From: Spirochaetia bacterium UBA6919
GTDB lineage: Bacteria; Spirochaetota; UBA6919
NCBI GenBank assembly: GCA_002450905.1
Contig: DKAT01000114.1
Coordinates: 1 to 64,000 of the forward strand
Direction: 5' to 3'
DNA length: 64,000 nucleotides
The position numbers were made by a program, and so were the translations under genes. Shown piece after piece: positions 45,083 through 54,430 of this stretch. The notes beneath the pieces were generated by a model, which was not told the origin of the DNA, did no database searches, and saw nothing but the letters and a program-made list of their open reading frames with translations. How positions within the stretch are numbered: the first letter of the stretch is position 1; every line of letters begins with the position of its first letter.

Positions 45083-46183
45083 TCAGCGATCGATGAAACC
45101 TCTGTTTTGATTATATTTTACAATAAATCGATGGATACCTTCTGCGATTCCGTGAGCTATTTTATCCTGATAATGAGATTTTGAAAGATTTCTAGCTTCA
45201 TTTTTATGGGTTAGAAAACCGATTTCCACAAGAATGGATGGGAGGTTATTATGGGTAATGACAAAATATGGGGTATGAGCCTTCACACCTCTATTGTTTG
45301 TATATCGATTTATATTCCTGAAAAGATTTTTGTGTACCGCATCAGCGAGTAATTTTGATTCCTTACTAATTTGGAGATCATAGAGTTTTGAAATAATTTT
45401 ACCAGCTGTATTATCATATGTGAGAGGGCGGATCATCCTGCTGACGCAGCTTATTCTCAATTGACTCTTATTTGCATTCCCAGAGGCATAGAAAAATGTT
45501 TCAATCCCTTTAATTTCAGGATTCAATGAAGCGTTGGAGTGAATACTTACAAAAATCCCCTGATGATTCAAACGGGTTAGGTTAATTGCTTTGATCGACC
45601 GGTCTTCCAAGGTAACATATTGGTCTCCACTACGGGTATTATATATTCTTAACCAAGGCATTTTTTTACGTAATAAATAAATTACCTTTCTAGTTACCTG
45701 TAAATTAATCTTTTTCTCAATGATTTTATTATGGATATTTCCTGGATCCCTTCCTCCATGGCCCGGATCAAGAACAATAAATTGAATTCTATCTCTGGAT
45801 CTACTTTTAATAGGATATATCTTTTCAGATTGATCTTCATTTGGAATATTTTCTTGGATTTTTTGACGTGTATTTTGTTGTAATAATTTTCGGATAAGGG
45901 ATGGGGGAAGGATTATCAATTGATTTCTTGTTTGGATTGGGGTATCGAGGTACCATATTTTATTGGAGTTTGTTATAGCAATTTTGGAATCTGTGATGAA
46001 GCGAACTTCAAAATTACCTTTTCTTAAAAGGATTTCACTCTCGTGTAAACGTATTTTGTATTGATACCCATAATCTCTGCAAAATCTCGTAATTTCAATT
46101 CCACGATAACTTGACGAATCAACCCGAGACATTCCAAGGCATAGAAATATTATGAGATATACCCAAAATCTTTTCATAATCAT
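45083..46183 (-). CDS. N-acetylmuramoyl-L-alanine amidase (Amidase_3)
   Basis: This 366-residue exported zinc amidase cleaves septal or peripheral peptidoglycan. A signal segment precedes an N-terminal ~100-residue domain of AMIN-like strand pattern. The catalytic domain has VLDPGHGGRDPG (Zn His), the E region (IEKKINLQ), FVSIHSNAS (second Zn His) and SILVEIGFLTHKNEA (catalytic Glu). Its stop abuts the convergent binding-protein gene with no gap. Confidence 0.92.
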   Translation of the reverse strand: MIMKRFWVYLIIFLCLGMSRVDSSSYRGIEITRFCRDYGYQYKIRLHESEILLRKGNFEVRFITDSKIAITNSNKIWYLDTPIQTRNQLIILPPSLIRKLLQQNTRQKIQENIPNEDQSEKIYPIKSRSRDRIQFIVLDPGHGGRDPGNIHNKIIEKKINLQVTRKVIYLLRKKMPWLRIYNTRSGDQYVTLEDRSIKAINLTRLNHQGIFVSIHSNASLNPEIKGIETFFYASGNANKSQLRISCVSRMIRPLTYDNTAGKIISKLYDLQISKESKLLADAVHKNLFRNINRYTNNRGVKAHTPYFVITHNNLPSILVEIGFLTHKNEARNLSKSHYQDKIAHGIAEGIHRFIVKYNQNRGFIDR

Positions 46184-46384
46184 AAAGACCTTCCAATAAG
46201 GTATTTTTCGGAATTAATCTGAACAAAATTCATAGGGTATATGGATTAATTTAAGTTTCGTATATTTTTAGTAACGTTTTAATAATCTCCTGTTTAATTT
46301 GATTATAATTAAAGTTATGTAAATTGGTCGATAATATTAGATCTATTGTGTTTCCTCCAAGAATAAGCCAGTCTATAAATTATT

Positions 46385-48658
46385 TTATGAGGATTGAGCC
46401 TGAGAGATTTTCGATTCCTTAAGACTTGGCGGAGATCCATCAGATGCTTTTTCAGTCTTTAAAAGAGCCAATGCTAACCCACCAATCAAGAGTAGCAAGG
46501 CAATAATACGGGCTATTGATCTTGTATTAAAGCTCTGCACAATGGTCCCCCATCTTCCATAAATCCATGCGCTGATTCCAATGATGAGAAGAGCCGTTAA
46601 AAGAATAAATACTGAAAAGTTATTTGTGAGTGTGCCGAATAGCCAAATTAATAGTATAACGGCACTGAGGAGTAGAAATCCCATAGATTGTTTAAATGAT
46701 TCCATCCATCGACCAGGTTTTGGAAGAAATCTTAATAATGAAGGATAGATAGACAAGATAAGATAAGGGATTGCCATTCCAATACCAAGAAATGTAAATA
46801 TGAGTGAAGTTTTCCACCAGACAGGATCAATTAATGCCACACCAGTAGCGACACCTGTAAATGGGCCGAGACAGGGTGCCCCGACTACAACAGCTAAAAC
46901 CCCTGTAAAAAAAGAATTGACCAATCCTGATGTATTACTTGAGGTCTGACCTGCTTTTGTTAGTGATATCCCAATTTCAAATACACCCAGCATATTTAAC
47001 CCAAAGAGGAATAAAACGGCAGTTAGACAAATGACAAAAGGAGCTGATTGTAATTGAAATCCCATTCCATAAGATTTTCCCCAACTACTGGCTATGATAA
47101 TAACGGCTGCAAGAGCTAAAAAGGATAGTATGACCCCTGCGCTATAGATAAATCCATGGAGTTTTATTTTTTGTTTATCTTCACCAGCCTGCTCAACAAA
47201 GTTTAATATCTTTATAGACAATACAGGAAAGACACAGGGCATAATGTTTAATATAAGTCCACCACCTAATGAGAATAATAGGATTAACCAGAGGTCATAA
47301 TTCTTCTGTTGGAGATAGGAGTTGGTTGTTTTGCCTTGACTTACGTTCTGAACAGCTTCTAGCAGCATACTTTCACTTAAAATTTCAGGTAGAACAATTT
47401 TTTTATTATGTTTATTCCCGTAAAAAAACACGTAAACAGGGACGCCAGCCCGCCCTAAATTCTTTAATTCTCCCGCTATCACCTTATCATATTTGGTCCA
47501 ATCTGCACGAATAGATATTATACCATGTTCTTTGAGCTTCCTTGCGAACTTACTGGATTTCAATGCACCCAGTTTATTGTACTGACAAGATAAACACCAG
47601 GCAGCAGTGAAGTCAATAAACACTGGAACATTCTTTTCACGATATTCTTTTAATTTATTCAGCGAAAAGTCTTCCCAGGTAATTTTGACATTCTCAATCG
47701 TTTTAGAATGTTTTTCAGTCTTACTTGTAGATTCATTTGTTGTATTATGTTTCTTTTCTGCTTGAGCTATGACATTTCCATCAGGAATCTTCATTGTGGT
47801 ATTAATTTTTGATTGGATAGATAATGCTTTTCTATCTTCTGAAAGTATTTTGTCTGCAACAATAATTCCATTGACTTCTTTTGGTGGTGTTTTTGTATCA
47901 TTGAATTGAGGAATTTCAATGAGGTAACCATCTTTAGTCTTTTTGACAACCTGTCCTTTATTTCCTTGAATGATTTCCTGCTTATCAGGGATAAAAACTA
48001 TGTTCTGGAGGGTATTAGCATAATTTGAAGGTTGTATAAGCTGAATATAAATCTTTTTATTCTTAAAACCTGCGTTCACTTTCCACTGGGATTTTGATAA
48101 TGGAATTTGGTTGATTGCTTTAGTGATAGTATTAACCCATTTACTCTTCTCTGCTGTTGTCCTGTTTACAGGCAAACCTAAAGATATAGTCGCTGAAGTA
48201 GGGGGTAGACACTCTTTATAGCAAATTAACCATTCAGGTGTTACTTTGAATGATAGTTCTTTTCCAGCTGGAAGGTTTGTTGGTGCTGTAACCCTTTTTA
48301 AAAAGTATACCTCCCCTTCATAACCATAAACAGCGAGTAATATCTCCCCTTCCCCCTCAATTAATTTTTTGGGATAAGGCCATTGCATAGGTTCAGCTTT
48401 AAATCCTTTGGGTAATTCCCAGTTAAATGTGGTCTCTTTCCCTGAGTCACCAGGATTCTTCCAGTATATATGCCAATGGTCATCCATTTTAGCACGCAGA
48501 ACCAGCCAGAATGATTGTCCGGGTTGTATGGAAGTCACATCAGATATAAGTTCTAATTCTATATGGGGTTTCTTAACAACTTCAGCAAAGGATAATTGTC
48601 CACATATCATAATCAGGATTGCAATATAAAACCATCTAATTATATATTTGTTAATCAT
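46385..48658 (-). CDS. DsbD-like thiol:disulfide interchange protein with permuted domain order
   Basis: The protein has 757 residues. After a signal peptide (1-25) comes a DsbD-alpha-like Ig domain (about 30-165; C146 and C150 in LICYKEC), then a thioredoxin domain (about 330-440; FTAAWCLSCQ with C355/C358 and cis-Pro region GVPVYVFF), and last the eight-helix membrane domain (about 455-735; C475 in NIMPCVFP and C596 in GAPCLGP). Canonical DsbD places thioredoxin after the membrane domain, and none follows here. It should carry electrons from cytoplasmic thioredoxin to the periplasm. Confidence 0.9.
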   Translation of the reverse strand: MINKYIIRWFYIAILIMICGQLSFAEVVKKPHIELELISDVTSIQPGQSFWLVLRAKMDDHWHIYWKNPGDSGKETTFNWELPKGFKAEPMQWPYPKKLIEGEGEILLAVYGYEGEVYFLKRVTAPTNLPAGKELSFKVTPEWLICYKECLPPTSATISLGLPVNRTTAEKSKWVNTITKAINQIPLSKSQWKVNAGFKNKKIYIQLIQPSNYANTLQNIVFIPDKQEIIQGNKGQVVKKTKDGYLIEIPQFNDTKTPPKEVNGIIVADKILSEDRKALSIQSKINTTMKIPDGNVIAQAEKKHNTTNESTSKTEKHSKTIENVKITWEDFSLNKLKEYREKNVPVFIDFTAAWCLSCQYNKLGALKSSKFARKLKEHGIISIRADWTKYDKVIAGELKNLGRAGVPVYVFFYGNKHNKKIVLPEILSESMLLEAVQNVSQGKTTNSYLQQKNYDLWLILLFSLGGGLILNIMPCVFPVLSIKILNFVEQAGEDKQKIKLHGFIYSAGVILSFLALAAVIIIASSWGKSYGMGFQLQSAPFVICLTAVLFLFGLNMLGVFEIGISLTKAGQTSSNTSGLVNSFFTGVLAVVVGAPCLGPFTGVATGVALIDPVWWKTSLIFTFLGIGMAIPYLILSIYPSLLRFLPKPGRWMESFKQSMGFLLLSAVILLIWLFGTLTNNFSVFILLTALLIIGISAWIYGRWGTIVQSFNTRSIARIIALLLLIGGLALALLKTEKASDGSPPSLKESKISQAQSS

Positions 48659-48807
48659 TCAGAACCTCTTGTTAGTGTTATTTCTAAAGCAGATATCATT
48701 ACATTCGAATATTGAACACCCTGTAAACAATTTTGGTTCAAAAAATCATATTAATTTGTAATTAAATTTAGATTGATTATTGATACAAAATCAGATATTA
48801 TTTAACA

Positions 48808-49599
48808 GTGAAATATCGTCTTGATCAGTTATTAGTGCAAAGAAATTTTTATTCATCCCGTGAGAAAGCAAAGGGACATATTTTGGCTGGTGATGTCATT
48901 GTGGATAATAAAACTATTACGAAAGTAGGTTCCTTAGTCCATGCTGATGTGGATATCCGTATTAAATCACAAGAGAGATATGTTAGTCGCGGGGGATACA
49001 AGCTTGAGAAGGCGTTAAAATCTTTTTCAATAGATGTAACAGATCTTGTTGTGATAGATATTGGCTCATCAACAGGAGGATTTTCAGACTGTTTATTACA
49101 GCATGGTGCAAAATATATTTACAGCATTGATGTTGGCTATAATCAGCTCAGTTTCACCCTTCGAAACCACCCACAGATCAAAGTATACGAAAAATTAAAC
49201 GCAAAAGATCTCAGTAAAAACCTTTTTGACAAACCAATTCAATTAGCAGTTATAGATGTTTCTTTCATCTCAATTACTAAAATCCTGATACCAGTATTAA
49301 ATATTCTTACTGATAAAAGAATTATTGCCCTTATTAAACCACAATTTGAAGTTGGAAACAGTGTTTCTCATTTTGATGGAATAGTAAAAAACTCTTCTGA
49401 TCACATCAAAGCAATCAATGATCTTAAAGATTTTGTACTCACACAGAATCTATATACCGCTGATCTTACCTATTCACCTATTAAAGGGCCTAAGGGAAAT
49501 ATAGAATACCTTATTTACTTGATAGACCAGGACAATAATAAGGAAATTAATACTCAAGCTATTGTAGAAGAATCCCACAAAGAATTAAATATATCTTAA
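48808..49599 (+). CDS. tlyA: TlyA-family rRNA 2'-O-methyltransferase (hemolysin A homologue)
   Basis: This 263-residue protein starts with GTG. It has an N-terminal S4 RNA-binding domain (YRLDQLLVQRNFYSSREKAKGHI) and an FtsJ-type methyltransferase domain (YVSRGGYKLEKAL, VVIDIGSSTGGFSDCLLQ, VIDVSFISI, ALIKPQFE, IKGPKGNIEYL). TlyA methylates cytidine 2'-OH in 16S/23S rRNA in characterised species; haemolysis is a secondary label. It overlaps the convergent DUF1385 gene by 4 bp. Confidence 0.94.
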   Translation: MKYRLDQLLVQRNFYSSREKAKGHILAGDVIVDNKTITKVGSLVHADVDIRIKSQERYVSRGGYKLEKALKSFSIDVTDLVVIDIGSSTGGFSDCLLQHGAKYIYSIDVGYNQLSFTLRNHPQIKVYEKLNAKDLSKNLFDKPIQLAVIDVSFISITKILIPVLNILTDKRIIALIKPQFEVGNSVSHFDGIVKNSSDHIKAINDLKDFVLTQNLYTADLTYSPIKGPKGNIEYLIYLIDQDNNKEINTQAIVEESHKELNIS

Positions 49600-50588
49600 G
49601 CACTCTCCTTAGCCAATACAGATTGCGGGTACCCATTTGTTTCAGCTTCAGCAACAGATTCCATAATCCTAACAGTTTCTTTTAACGCTACAAGTGCTAC
49701 TTCAACCTGATCATCACTGGGTTCCTTTGTGGTTAACTTCTGAATATAGTATCCTGGACGACTAATAATTTTAAAAAGAGGACTATTCATCTTTCTGGAA
49801 GACATCTTCAAAACTTCATACGATATAGAAGCAACTAGAGGCATCAATACAATATGACTTGGTATTAAAATCATTTTCTGATAGACAATATGCCAGCTAA
49901 GGAAATCAGTAATAAATTCTTTTAGTACAACAGGTACTACAGAAAAGACAAATATCGATATAAAGAAGACAAAAAATAGAAAGGAAGTACCACAGCGGGT
50001 GTGATAAGTAGTAAACCGTTTTGTATTCTCCATAGTCAGCTCTTGACCTGCTTCATATGTATTTACAGCCTTATGTTCTGCACCATGATACTGGAAAACC
50101 CTTTTTACATCTTCCATATACGATATTCCAATTATGTATCCAATAAAAATACTTAATCGGACAAACCCAGATATCAGATTAAATAAGATAGGGTTAGCAG
50201 TTTCCTTAATACCAATGATCTCTGTGAGTATATTAGGAATTGCTACAAAAACCCCCATCCCCACTATAAGTGAGGTCAATAGCATAAAGAATATCCCAAT
50301 CCCTTCTGCCTTCTTTGATTTATCAAGCTTCTCATCTTCTGGCAACGCTTCATTCGCTGATATAATAAGACTCTTTGTTCCAATAGTTAGATTTTCAATC
50401 AATGCAATAACTCCTCTCAGAAAAGGTGCTCCCAGAAAGGGCAATTTTGATCGAAGAGAGTTCACATCCTTCTGTATAACTTTAATTTCTCCGGATTCCT
50501 TTCGCAAGGCAAGGGTGTAATGGGTTTTACATCGCATCATTACCCCTTCAATTAGTGCCTGACCACCAACAGCTTCATCTTGATTCAC
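49596..50588 (-). CDS. DUF1385 (YqhQ-like) membrane protein
   Basis: This 330-residue protein has the DUF1385 signatures VGGQALIEGVMMRCKTHYTLA, PFLRGVIALIENLTIGTKSL, YHGAEHKAVNTYEAG and TRCGTSFLF, with about five membrane segments. The family is widespread and its biochemical role is not established. It is monocistronic and convergent with tlyA (4 bp overlap). Confidence 0.93.
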   Translation of the reverse strand: MNQDEAVGGQALIEGVMMRCKTHYTLALRKESGEIKVIQKDVNSLRSKLPFLGAPFLRGVIALIENLTIGTKSLIISANEALPEDEKLDKSKKAEGIGIFFMLLTSLIVGMGVFVAIPNILTEIIGIKETANPILFNLISGFVRLSIFIGYIIGISYMEDVKRVFQYHGAEHKAVNTYEAGQELTMENTKRFTTYHTRCGTSFLFFVFFISIFVFSVVPVVLKEFITDFLSWHIVYQKMILIPSHIVLMPLVASISYEVLKMSSRKMNSPLFKIISRPGYYIQKLTTKEPSDDQVEVALVALKETVRIMESVAEAETNGYPQSVLAKESA

Positions 50589-50789
50589 AATTTCACTCCT
50601 GATTTAAATATATAAAATACATATCATTTTTATTTCCATAACGCAACACATTCTTATAAAAATAACAGAAAAAAGATATTTTTCAAGTTTAAGTTGGCTA
50701 TTTTAAATATATTTACCTGTATCATAACAACATATATCTCAAATTAATACTCAATTTCAAATAAGAATACATTCCCCATCGGAAATTAT

Positions 50790-50818
50790 TTGCTTTTTCT
50801 CAAAAAAAATGTTATATT
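50790..50818 (+). promoter_or_regulatory. probable sigma70-type promoter
   Basis: TTGCTT (50790-50795) and TATATT (50813-50818) are separated by exactly 17 bases, about 70 bp before the GTG at 50891. This is the best-looking promoter in the window for the lipoprotein-wecG-mtnA run. Confidence 0.5.
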
Positions 50819-50890
50819 ACTCATCTCGTTGATAATAGAAAATCAATATTTAAATAATATAAATACATATATATTCCGCAATTATAATCT

Positions 50891-51886
50891 GTGATTCAAA
50901 GTAATTTTTTAAGTACAAACAATTATATTATCCTTGTTTTAATAATCTTACTTGTTGCCTGCTCACCAAAATTGGGGGAAATTAACAGCAAGTCTATCAA
51001 TTACTCTAGATTTATTAACGACTTACAGGATTTGCACCCGGAATATTTCCAACGAAACACAAGGGTCATTGAAGGCAAATTAACGGACTGGAAACGTCTT
51101 AAAACAGTATTTGTTGAATATTTGGATAACCAGGCAATCTTATTTGAAGTAAAAAACGATTCATACGAGAAGACTATTTCTAATAAAGAAAAGAAATTAT
51201 ATTATTTAGGAACCCTTGGAGACTTCACCCAAAAAATGATTCGAAAAGATCCGGCATTTAGAAAGGACAAAATAACTCAACCAGACATCTCTTTAAATAA
51301 GGATATATTAAAAAAATTAAGTAGTGATGGCAACTCTGATAAATTGGCAAATCAAGATTTAATTATTCTTAAAAATGATATAAAATTATCCTGGAACGAT
51401 CTTAAAATGATTTTCCCTAAAAATAAAGATTTAAACTCGTTCATAAAAAAACAATTAATTCCAGGACTTGAATATGCAATGATTGGAAAACAAATGGCAT
51501 ATCAAAATAATAAAATATTTATAAAGTTCTGGGACATGAAATGGAAATATTTTTTAATTAGATCCATGATACAGAATAAAAAATTGATCTATAAAAAAAA
51601 GATCCTACAAAACGAGGAAGACAAGTTAAAAAAATATTATAATGACCATAAAAATAAATATTTAATGTATATCCCCAAAAAAAATGAGGCTCACAAAGAA
51701 CAGGATAACCAGCGGGATAAATATCAATTTTCTTTCAGCAGAGTAAAAGAGGACATCGCTAATCAATTTGCTGAAAAAGAAATAATCATTTGGAAAAAAA
51801 AATTATGGAAGAAATATTCCATAAAAGTCGATGAAACATATTTTAAATCCGAAGAAAACAAAGAAATGAGAAATCTTCAAAAATAG
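50891..51886 (+). CDS. lipoprotein, possibly SurA/PpiC-chaperone-like without a PPIase domain
   Basis: This 331-residue protein starts with GTG, with no clear ribosome site. The signal peptide ends in a good lipobox (LLVACSPK). The mature part is lysine-rich and helical. Its C-terminus (FSRVKEDIANQFAEKEII to KLWKKYSIKVDETYF) resembles the closing segment of SurA/PpiC-type folding factors. No parvulin catalytic domain is recognised, so the assignment is tentative. It lies 10 bp before a WecG-like gene and probably shares its transcript. Confidence 0.6.
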   Translation: MIQSNFLSTNNYIILVLIILLVACSPKLGEINSKSINYSRFINDLQDLHPEYFQRNTRVIEGKLTDWKRLKTVFVEYLDNQAILFEVKNDSYEKTISNKEKKLYYLGTLGDFTQKMIRKDPAFRKDKITQPDISLNKDILKKLSSDGNSDKLANQDLIILKNDIKLSWNDLKMIFPKNKDLNSFIKKQLIPGLEYAMIGKQMAYQNNKIFIKFWDMKWKYFLIRSMIQNKKLIYKKKILQNEEDKLKKYYNDHKNKYLMYIPKKNEAHKEQDNQRDKYQFSFSRVKEDIANQFAEKEIIIWKKKLWKKYSIKVDETYFKSEENKEMRNLQK

Positions 51887-51896
51887 TAGAATATTC

Positions 51897-52727
51897 ATGA
51901 AAGTCAAATTTGCACATATCAATCAGCTAACCCTTCAATATCCAAAATTCTTATTAGATGAATTAACAGAAATTGCTAAATCAAGGCGTTTTTATCATAT
52001 TATTCTCCTTGATATTGGATTGTTCATCAGGAGTCAGTTTAATAAGAAATTAAGAGATATTATCAATAGTGCAAATCTTGTAATTCCAAAAGGAAAACTC
52101 CTTTTATGGAGCCTAAAAAAAATCTTACCTGCAAATTGTATCCAATTAATCGAATCCTCCGAAAATATTTCCCAGGAACAAGAAGAAGAAAATCTTGATC
52201 TTGTGGATGACATATCCCTAAATTATTACATCACACAATCACACAATAATTTAACTGATTATTCTAATTTTCTTATATTACTCATAAGTCATTTTGAAAA
52301 ACAAAAGGTCGGATTTTTCTTTTTGGGAGACTCTCCTGAAAATGTCTTCCTGGCTACCCGTCATATAAAACAAAGTTTCCCTGACATAAAAATCCTCGGA
52401 ACTCATCCTGCAAAACAATTAAGAAGACAACCATATGAAATCCTTGAAAAACTAAAGAAAGTTGAACCCCATATCTTAATAATCTCTGATCGACGCAGTA
52501 CTCAGGATATCTGGATTAAAGAACACCAAATGAATCTCTCTTCTACAATATGTATTGGCATGACAAGTGAAATCCAGTTATTTGCAGGTAAGCAAAACAA
52601 GTTTACAGATTATCTGAAATTATTTCTAAAAGGGGGATGGATGATTCCTATCAAAATTCCTTATTATTTTATCTTGGTCTTTTTATATAAAACAATATTA
52701 AAAAAGGAAATACAATGTCTTACATAG
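51897..52727 (+). CDS. WecG/TagA/CpsF-like glycosyltransferase, divergent
   Basis: This 276-residue protein fits the GT26 layout: an N-terminal lobe with LVIPKGKLLLWSLKKIL where active members have a PDG-type motif, then VGFFFLGDSPENVFLATRHI, FPDIKILGTHPA, VEPHILIISDRRSTQDIWI in place of PKQExW, and a C-terminal basic/hydrophobic membrane-associating tail. The catalytic and QE-type motifs are altered, so activity is uncertain. It overlaps mtnA by 13 bp. Confidence 0.7.
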   Translation: MKVKFAHINQLTLQYPKFLLDELTEIAKSRRFYHIILLDIGLFIRSQFNKKLRDIINSANLVIPKGKLLLWSLKKILPANCIQLIESSENISQEQEEENLDLVDDISLNYYITQSHNNLTDYSNFLILLISHFEKQKVGFFFLGDSPENVFLATRHIKQSFPDIKILGTHPAKQLRRQPYEILEKLKKVEPHILIISDRRSTQDIWIKEHQMNLSSTICIGMTSEIQLFAGKQNKFTDYLKLFLKGGWMIPIKIPYYFILVFLYKTILKKEIQCLT

Positions 52728-53755
52728 ATACTATTACTTTCAATCCAGATTATGTAAATATCATTGATCAAACACTTTTACCTGCACAAAAGAAAATTAT
52801 TAAAATTACAAACCATCTTGAAATGGGAGATGCAATCAAACGTCTTGCTGTACGCGGAGCTCCAGCAATTGGTATTGCAGCCGCCTTTGGAGTCTATTTA
52901 GGAGTTAAGGATACAGCTCAAAATGATTATCACACCTTTAGAAAAAAATCAGATGAAGTGATTAGCTACTTGAGAAGCACTCGTCCCACAGCGATAAATC
53001 TTTTCTGGGCTCTGGATGATATTCAGAATCTCATATTAAACCATAAAAGTGATAAACCCTTAGAAATTATTGAGACTATATACCGAAGGGCTGTTGAAAT
53101 CTATGAAGATGACCTGGAAAGGGGTAAAAAGATTGGTGAATACGGTGAAAAATTGTTTCATGACGGGAACACCTTAATCACCCACTGTAATGCTGGAGGG
53201 CTTGCTACAAGTGGTTATGGTACTGCTCTGGCACCTATTTTTATGGCTAAATCCAATGGGAAAAAACTCCACGTCTATGCCGATGAAACAAGACCTCTCC
53301 TGCAGGGAGCCCGACTCACCACCTGGGAGCTAATGCAACAAGGTATTGATGTCACCCTGATTTCTGACAACATGGCAGCACACGTCATGAAAACAAAAAA
53401 AATCGATGCGGTAATAGTCGGTGCTGATCGGATTACCCTAAATGGTGATGTAGCCAATAAAATCGGTACATACAGTCTGGCTATCAATGCAAAGGAGCAC
53501 AATATCCCATTTTACGTCGCAGCACCCTTATCAACATTCGATCGTAATCTGGAAAATGGCGAGGATATCCCTATTGAAGAGAGGGATCCTGCTGAAGTGA
53601 CTGAAGGATTTGGTACTAGAACTGCTCCAAATGGTGTAAAGGTCTATTCTCCTGCCTTTGATGTCACACCCAATCGATTTGTCACAGGGATAATCACAGA
53701 AAAAGGGATTATTTATCCACCCTATAAAGAGAATATAACAAAACTGTTATCGTAA
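52715..53755 (+). CDS. mtnA: S-methyl-5-thioribose-1-phosphate isomerase
   Basis: MtnA isomerises methylthioribose-1-phosphate to methylthioribulose-1-phosphate in methionine salvage. The 346-residue protein shows LAVRGAPAIGIAAAFG, STRPTAINLFWALD, catalytic Cys in LITHCNAGGLAT, DETRPLLQGARLTTWEL and catalytic Asp in IVGADRITLNGDVANKIGTY. No other mtn genes are in the window. It starts inside the end of the WecG-like gene (13 bp overlap), which is an unusual pairing. Confidence 0.96.
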   Translation: MSYIDTITFNPDYVNIIDQTLLPAQKKIIKITNHLEMGDAIKRLAVRGAPAIGIAAAFGVYLGVKDTAQNDYHTFRKKSDEVISYLRSTRPTAINLFWALDDIQNLILNHKSDKPLEIIETIYRRAVEIYEDDLERGKKIGEYGEKLFHDGNTLITHCNAGGLATSGYGTALAPIFMAKSNGKKLHVYADETRPLLQGARLTTWELMQQGIDVTLISDNMAAHVMKTKKIDAVIVGADRITLNGDVANKIGTYSLAINAKEHNIPFYVAAPLSTFDRNLENGEDIPIEERDPAEVTEGFGTRTAPNGVKVYSPAFDVTPNRFVTGIITEKGIIYPPYKENITKLLS

Positions 53756-53777
53756 TTTTATAATTCTTAAATGATTA

Positions 53778-53794
53778 TTAGAATGAGATTCTAA
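53778..53794 (+). other. small perfect hairpin after mtnA
   Basis: TTAGAAT-GAG-ATTCTAA lies about 20 bp after the mtnA stop. It has no following T-run, so it is at best a weak or factor-assisted terminator. Confidence 0.3.
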
Positions 53795-53895
53795 ATTAAG
53801 TAACATAAAACGGGTACCCAAACAGGATTAAAGCATTATCGAAGAATCAAACAAATATAAAAAAACATAACATATCATTCCAGGAGGCGTTTACC

Positions 53896-54096
53896 GTGTT
53901 TGCTGACCCCTTATCCATAACCTTCGATGACATTTATTCAACCAGTGAACAAAGATACTTAACAATAGGGCAATCAATTAACCAGAAATTATTAATAATT
54001 TCGCATACAGACGACGATCATAACCATGTCGTTAGAATTATCAGTGCAAGAGAGTTAACAAGTCATGAAAGACAACAATATGAAAAAAAACGATGA
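53896..54096 (+). CDS. BrnT-family toxin, N-terminus apparently damaged
   Basis: From GTG 53896 this encodes 66 residues matching the C-terminal two-thirds of BrnT ribonuclease toxins (FADPLSITF, EQRYLTIGQS, RIISARELTSHERQQYEKKR). The conserved N-terminal part is also present upstream in the same frame (SKNQTNIKKHNISFQEAFTV from about 53839) but has no ATG, GTG or TTG in front; ATT 53827 is the only candidate. AGGAGG at about 53882-53887 arises from the codons for QEA and could serve the GTG. The toxin is therefore truncated, rare-start or inactive. It overlaps its antitoxin by 32 bp. Confidence 0.75.
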   Translation: MFADPLSITFDDIYSTSEQRYLTIGQSINQKLLIISHTDDDHNHVVRIISARELTSHERQQYEKKR

Positions 54097-54280
54097 TTCA
54101 TTGGATGATACCTTAAAAGAAGAATACAATCTGGATGAACTCTTCTCAAAAGGAAATCCAGCTACGGGTAAATATTCTACACACTTTAAACAGGTGGTCG
54201 TCTTTTTGGATCAGGATCTAGTGAAGGATTACCCCAATTCGGAATCAGTCAATAAGGCACTACGTTCCCTCAAATCCTGA
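54065..54280 (+). CDS. antitoxin of the BrnT-type pair
   Basis: This 71-residue protein has an acidic N-terminus and the antitoxin pattern EEYNLDELFSKGNPATGKYS, followed by FKQVVVFLDQDLVKDYPNSE and SVNKALRSLKS. That ribbon-helix-helix-like end is common to antitoxins of RelE/BrnT-fold toxins. It overlaps the toxin gene by 32 bp. Known pairs autoregulate through the antitoxin. Confidence 0.75.
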   Translation: MKDNNMKKNDDSLDDTLKEEYNLDELFSKGNPATGKYSTHFKQVVVFLDQDLVKDYPNSESVNKALRSLKS

Positions 54281-54430
54281 CTATGAATCGAATCTTAGTC
54301 ATATAATAATTTCCCAACCCTCTCAAGATTCTCGCCACCCCAATCCGAAATCAACACCTATGATCAAAATATTTTCCTTGACAACCCATATAACCCGATA
54401 TTATATTCCAATCAAGTGGAGGATATGAAT

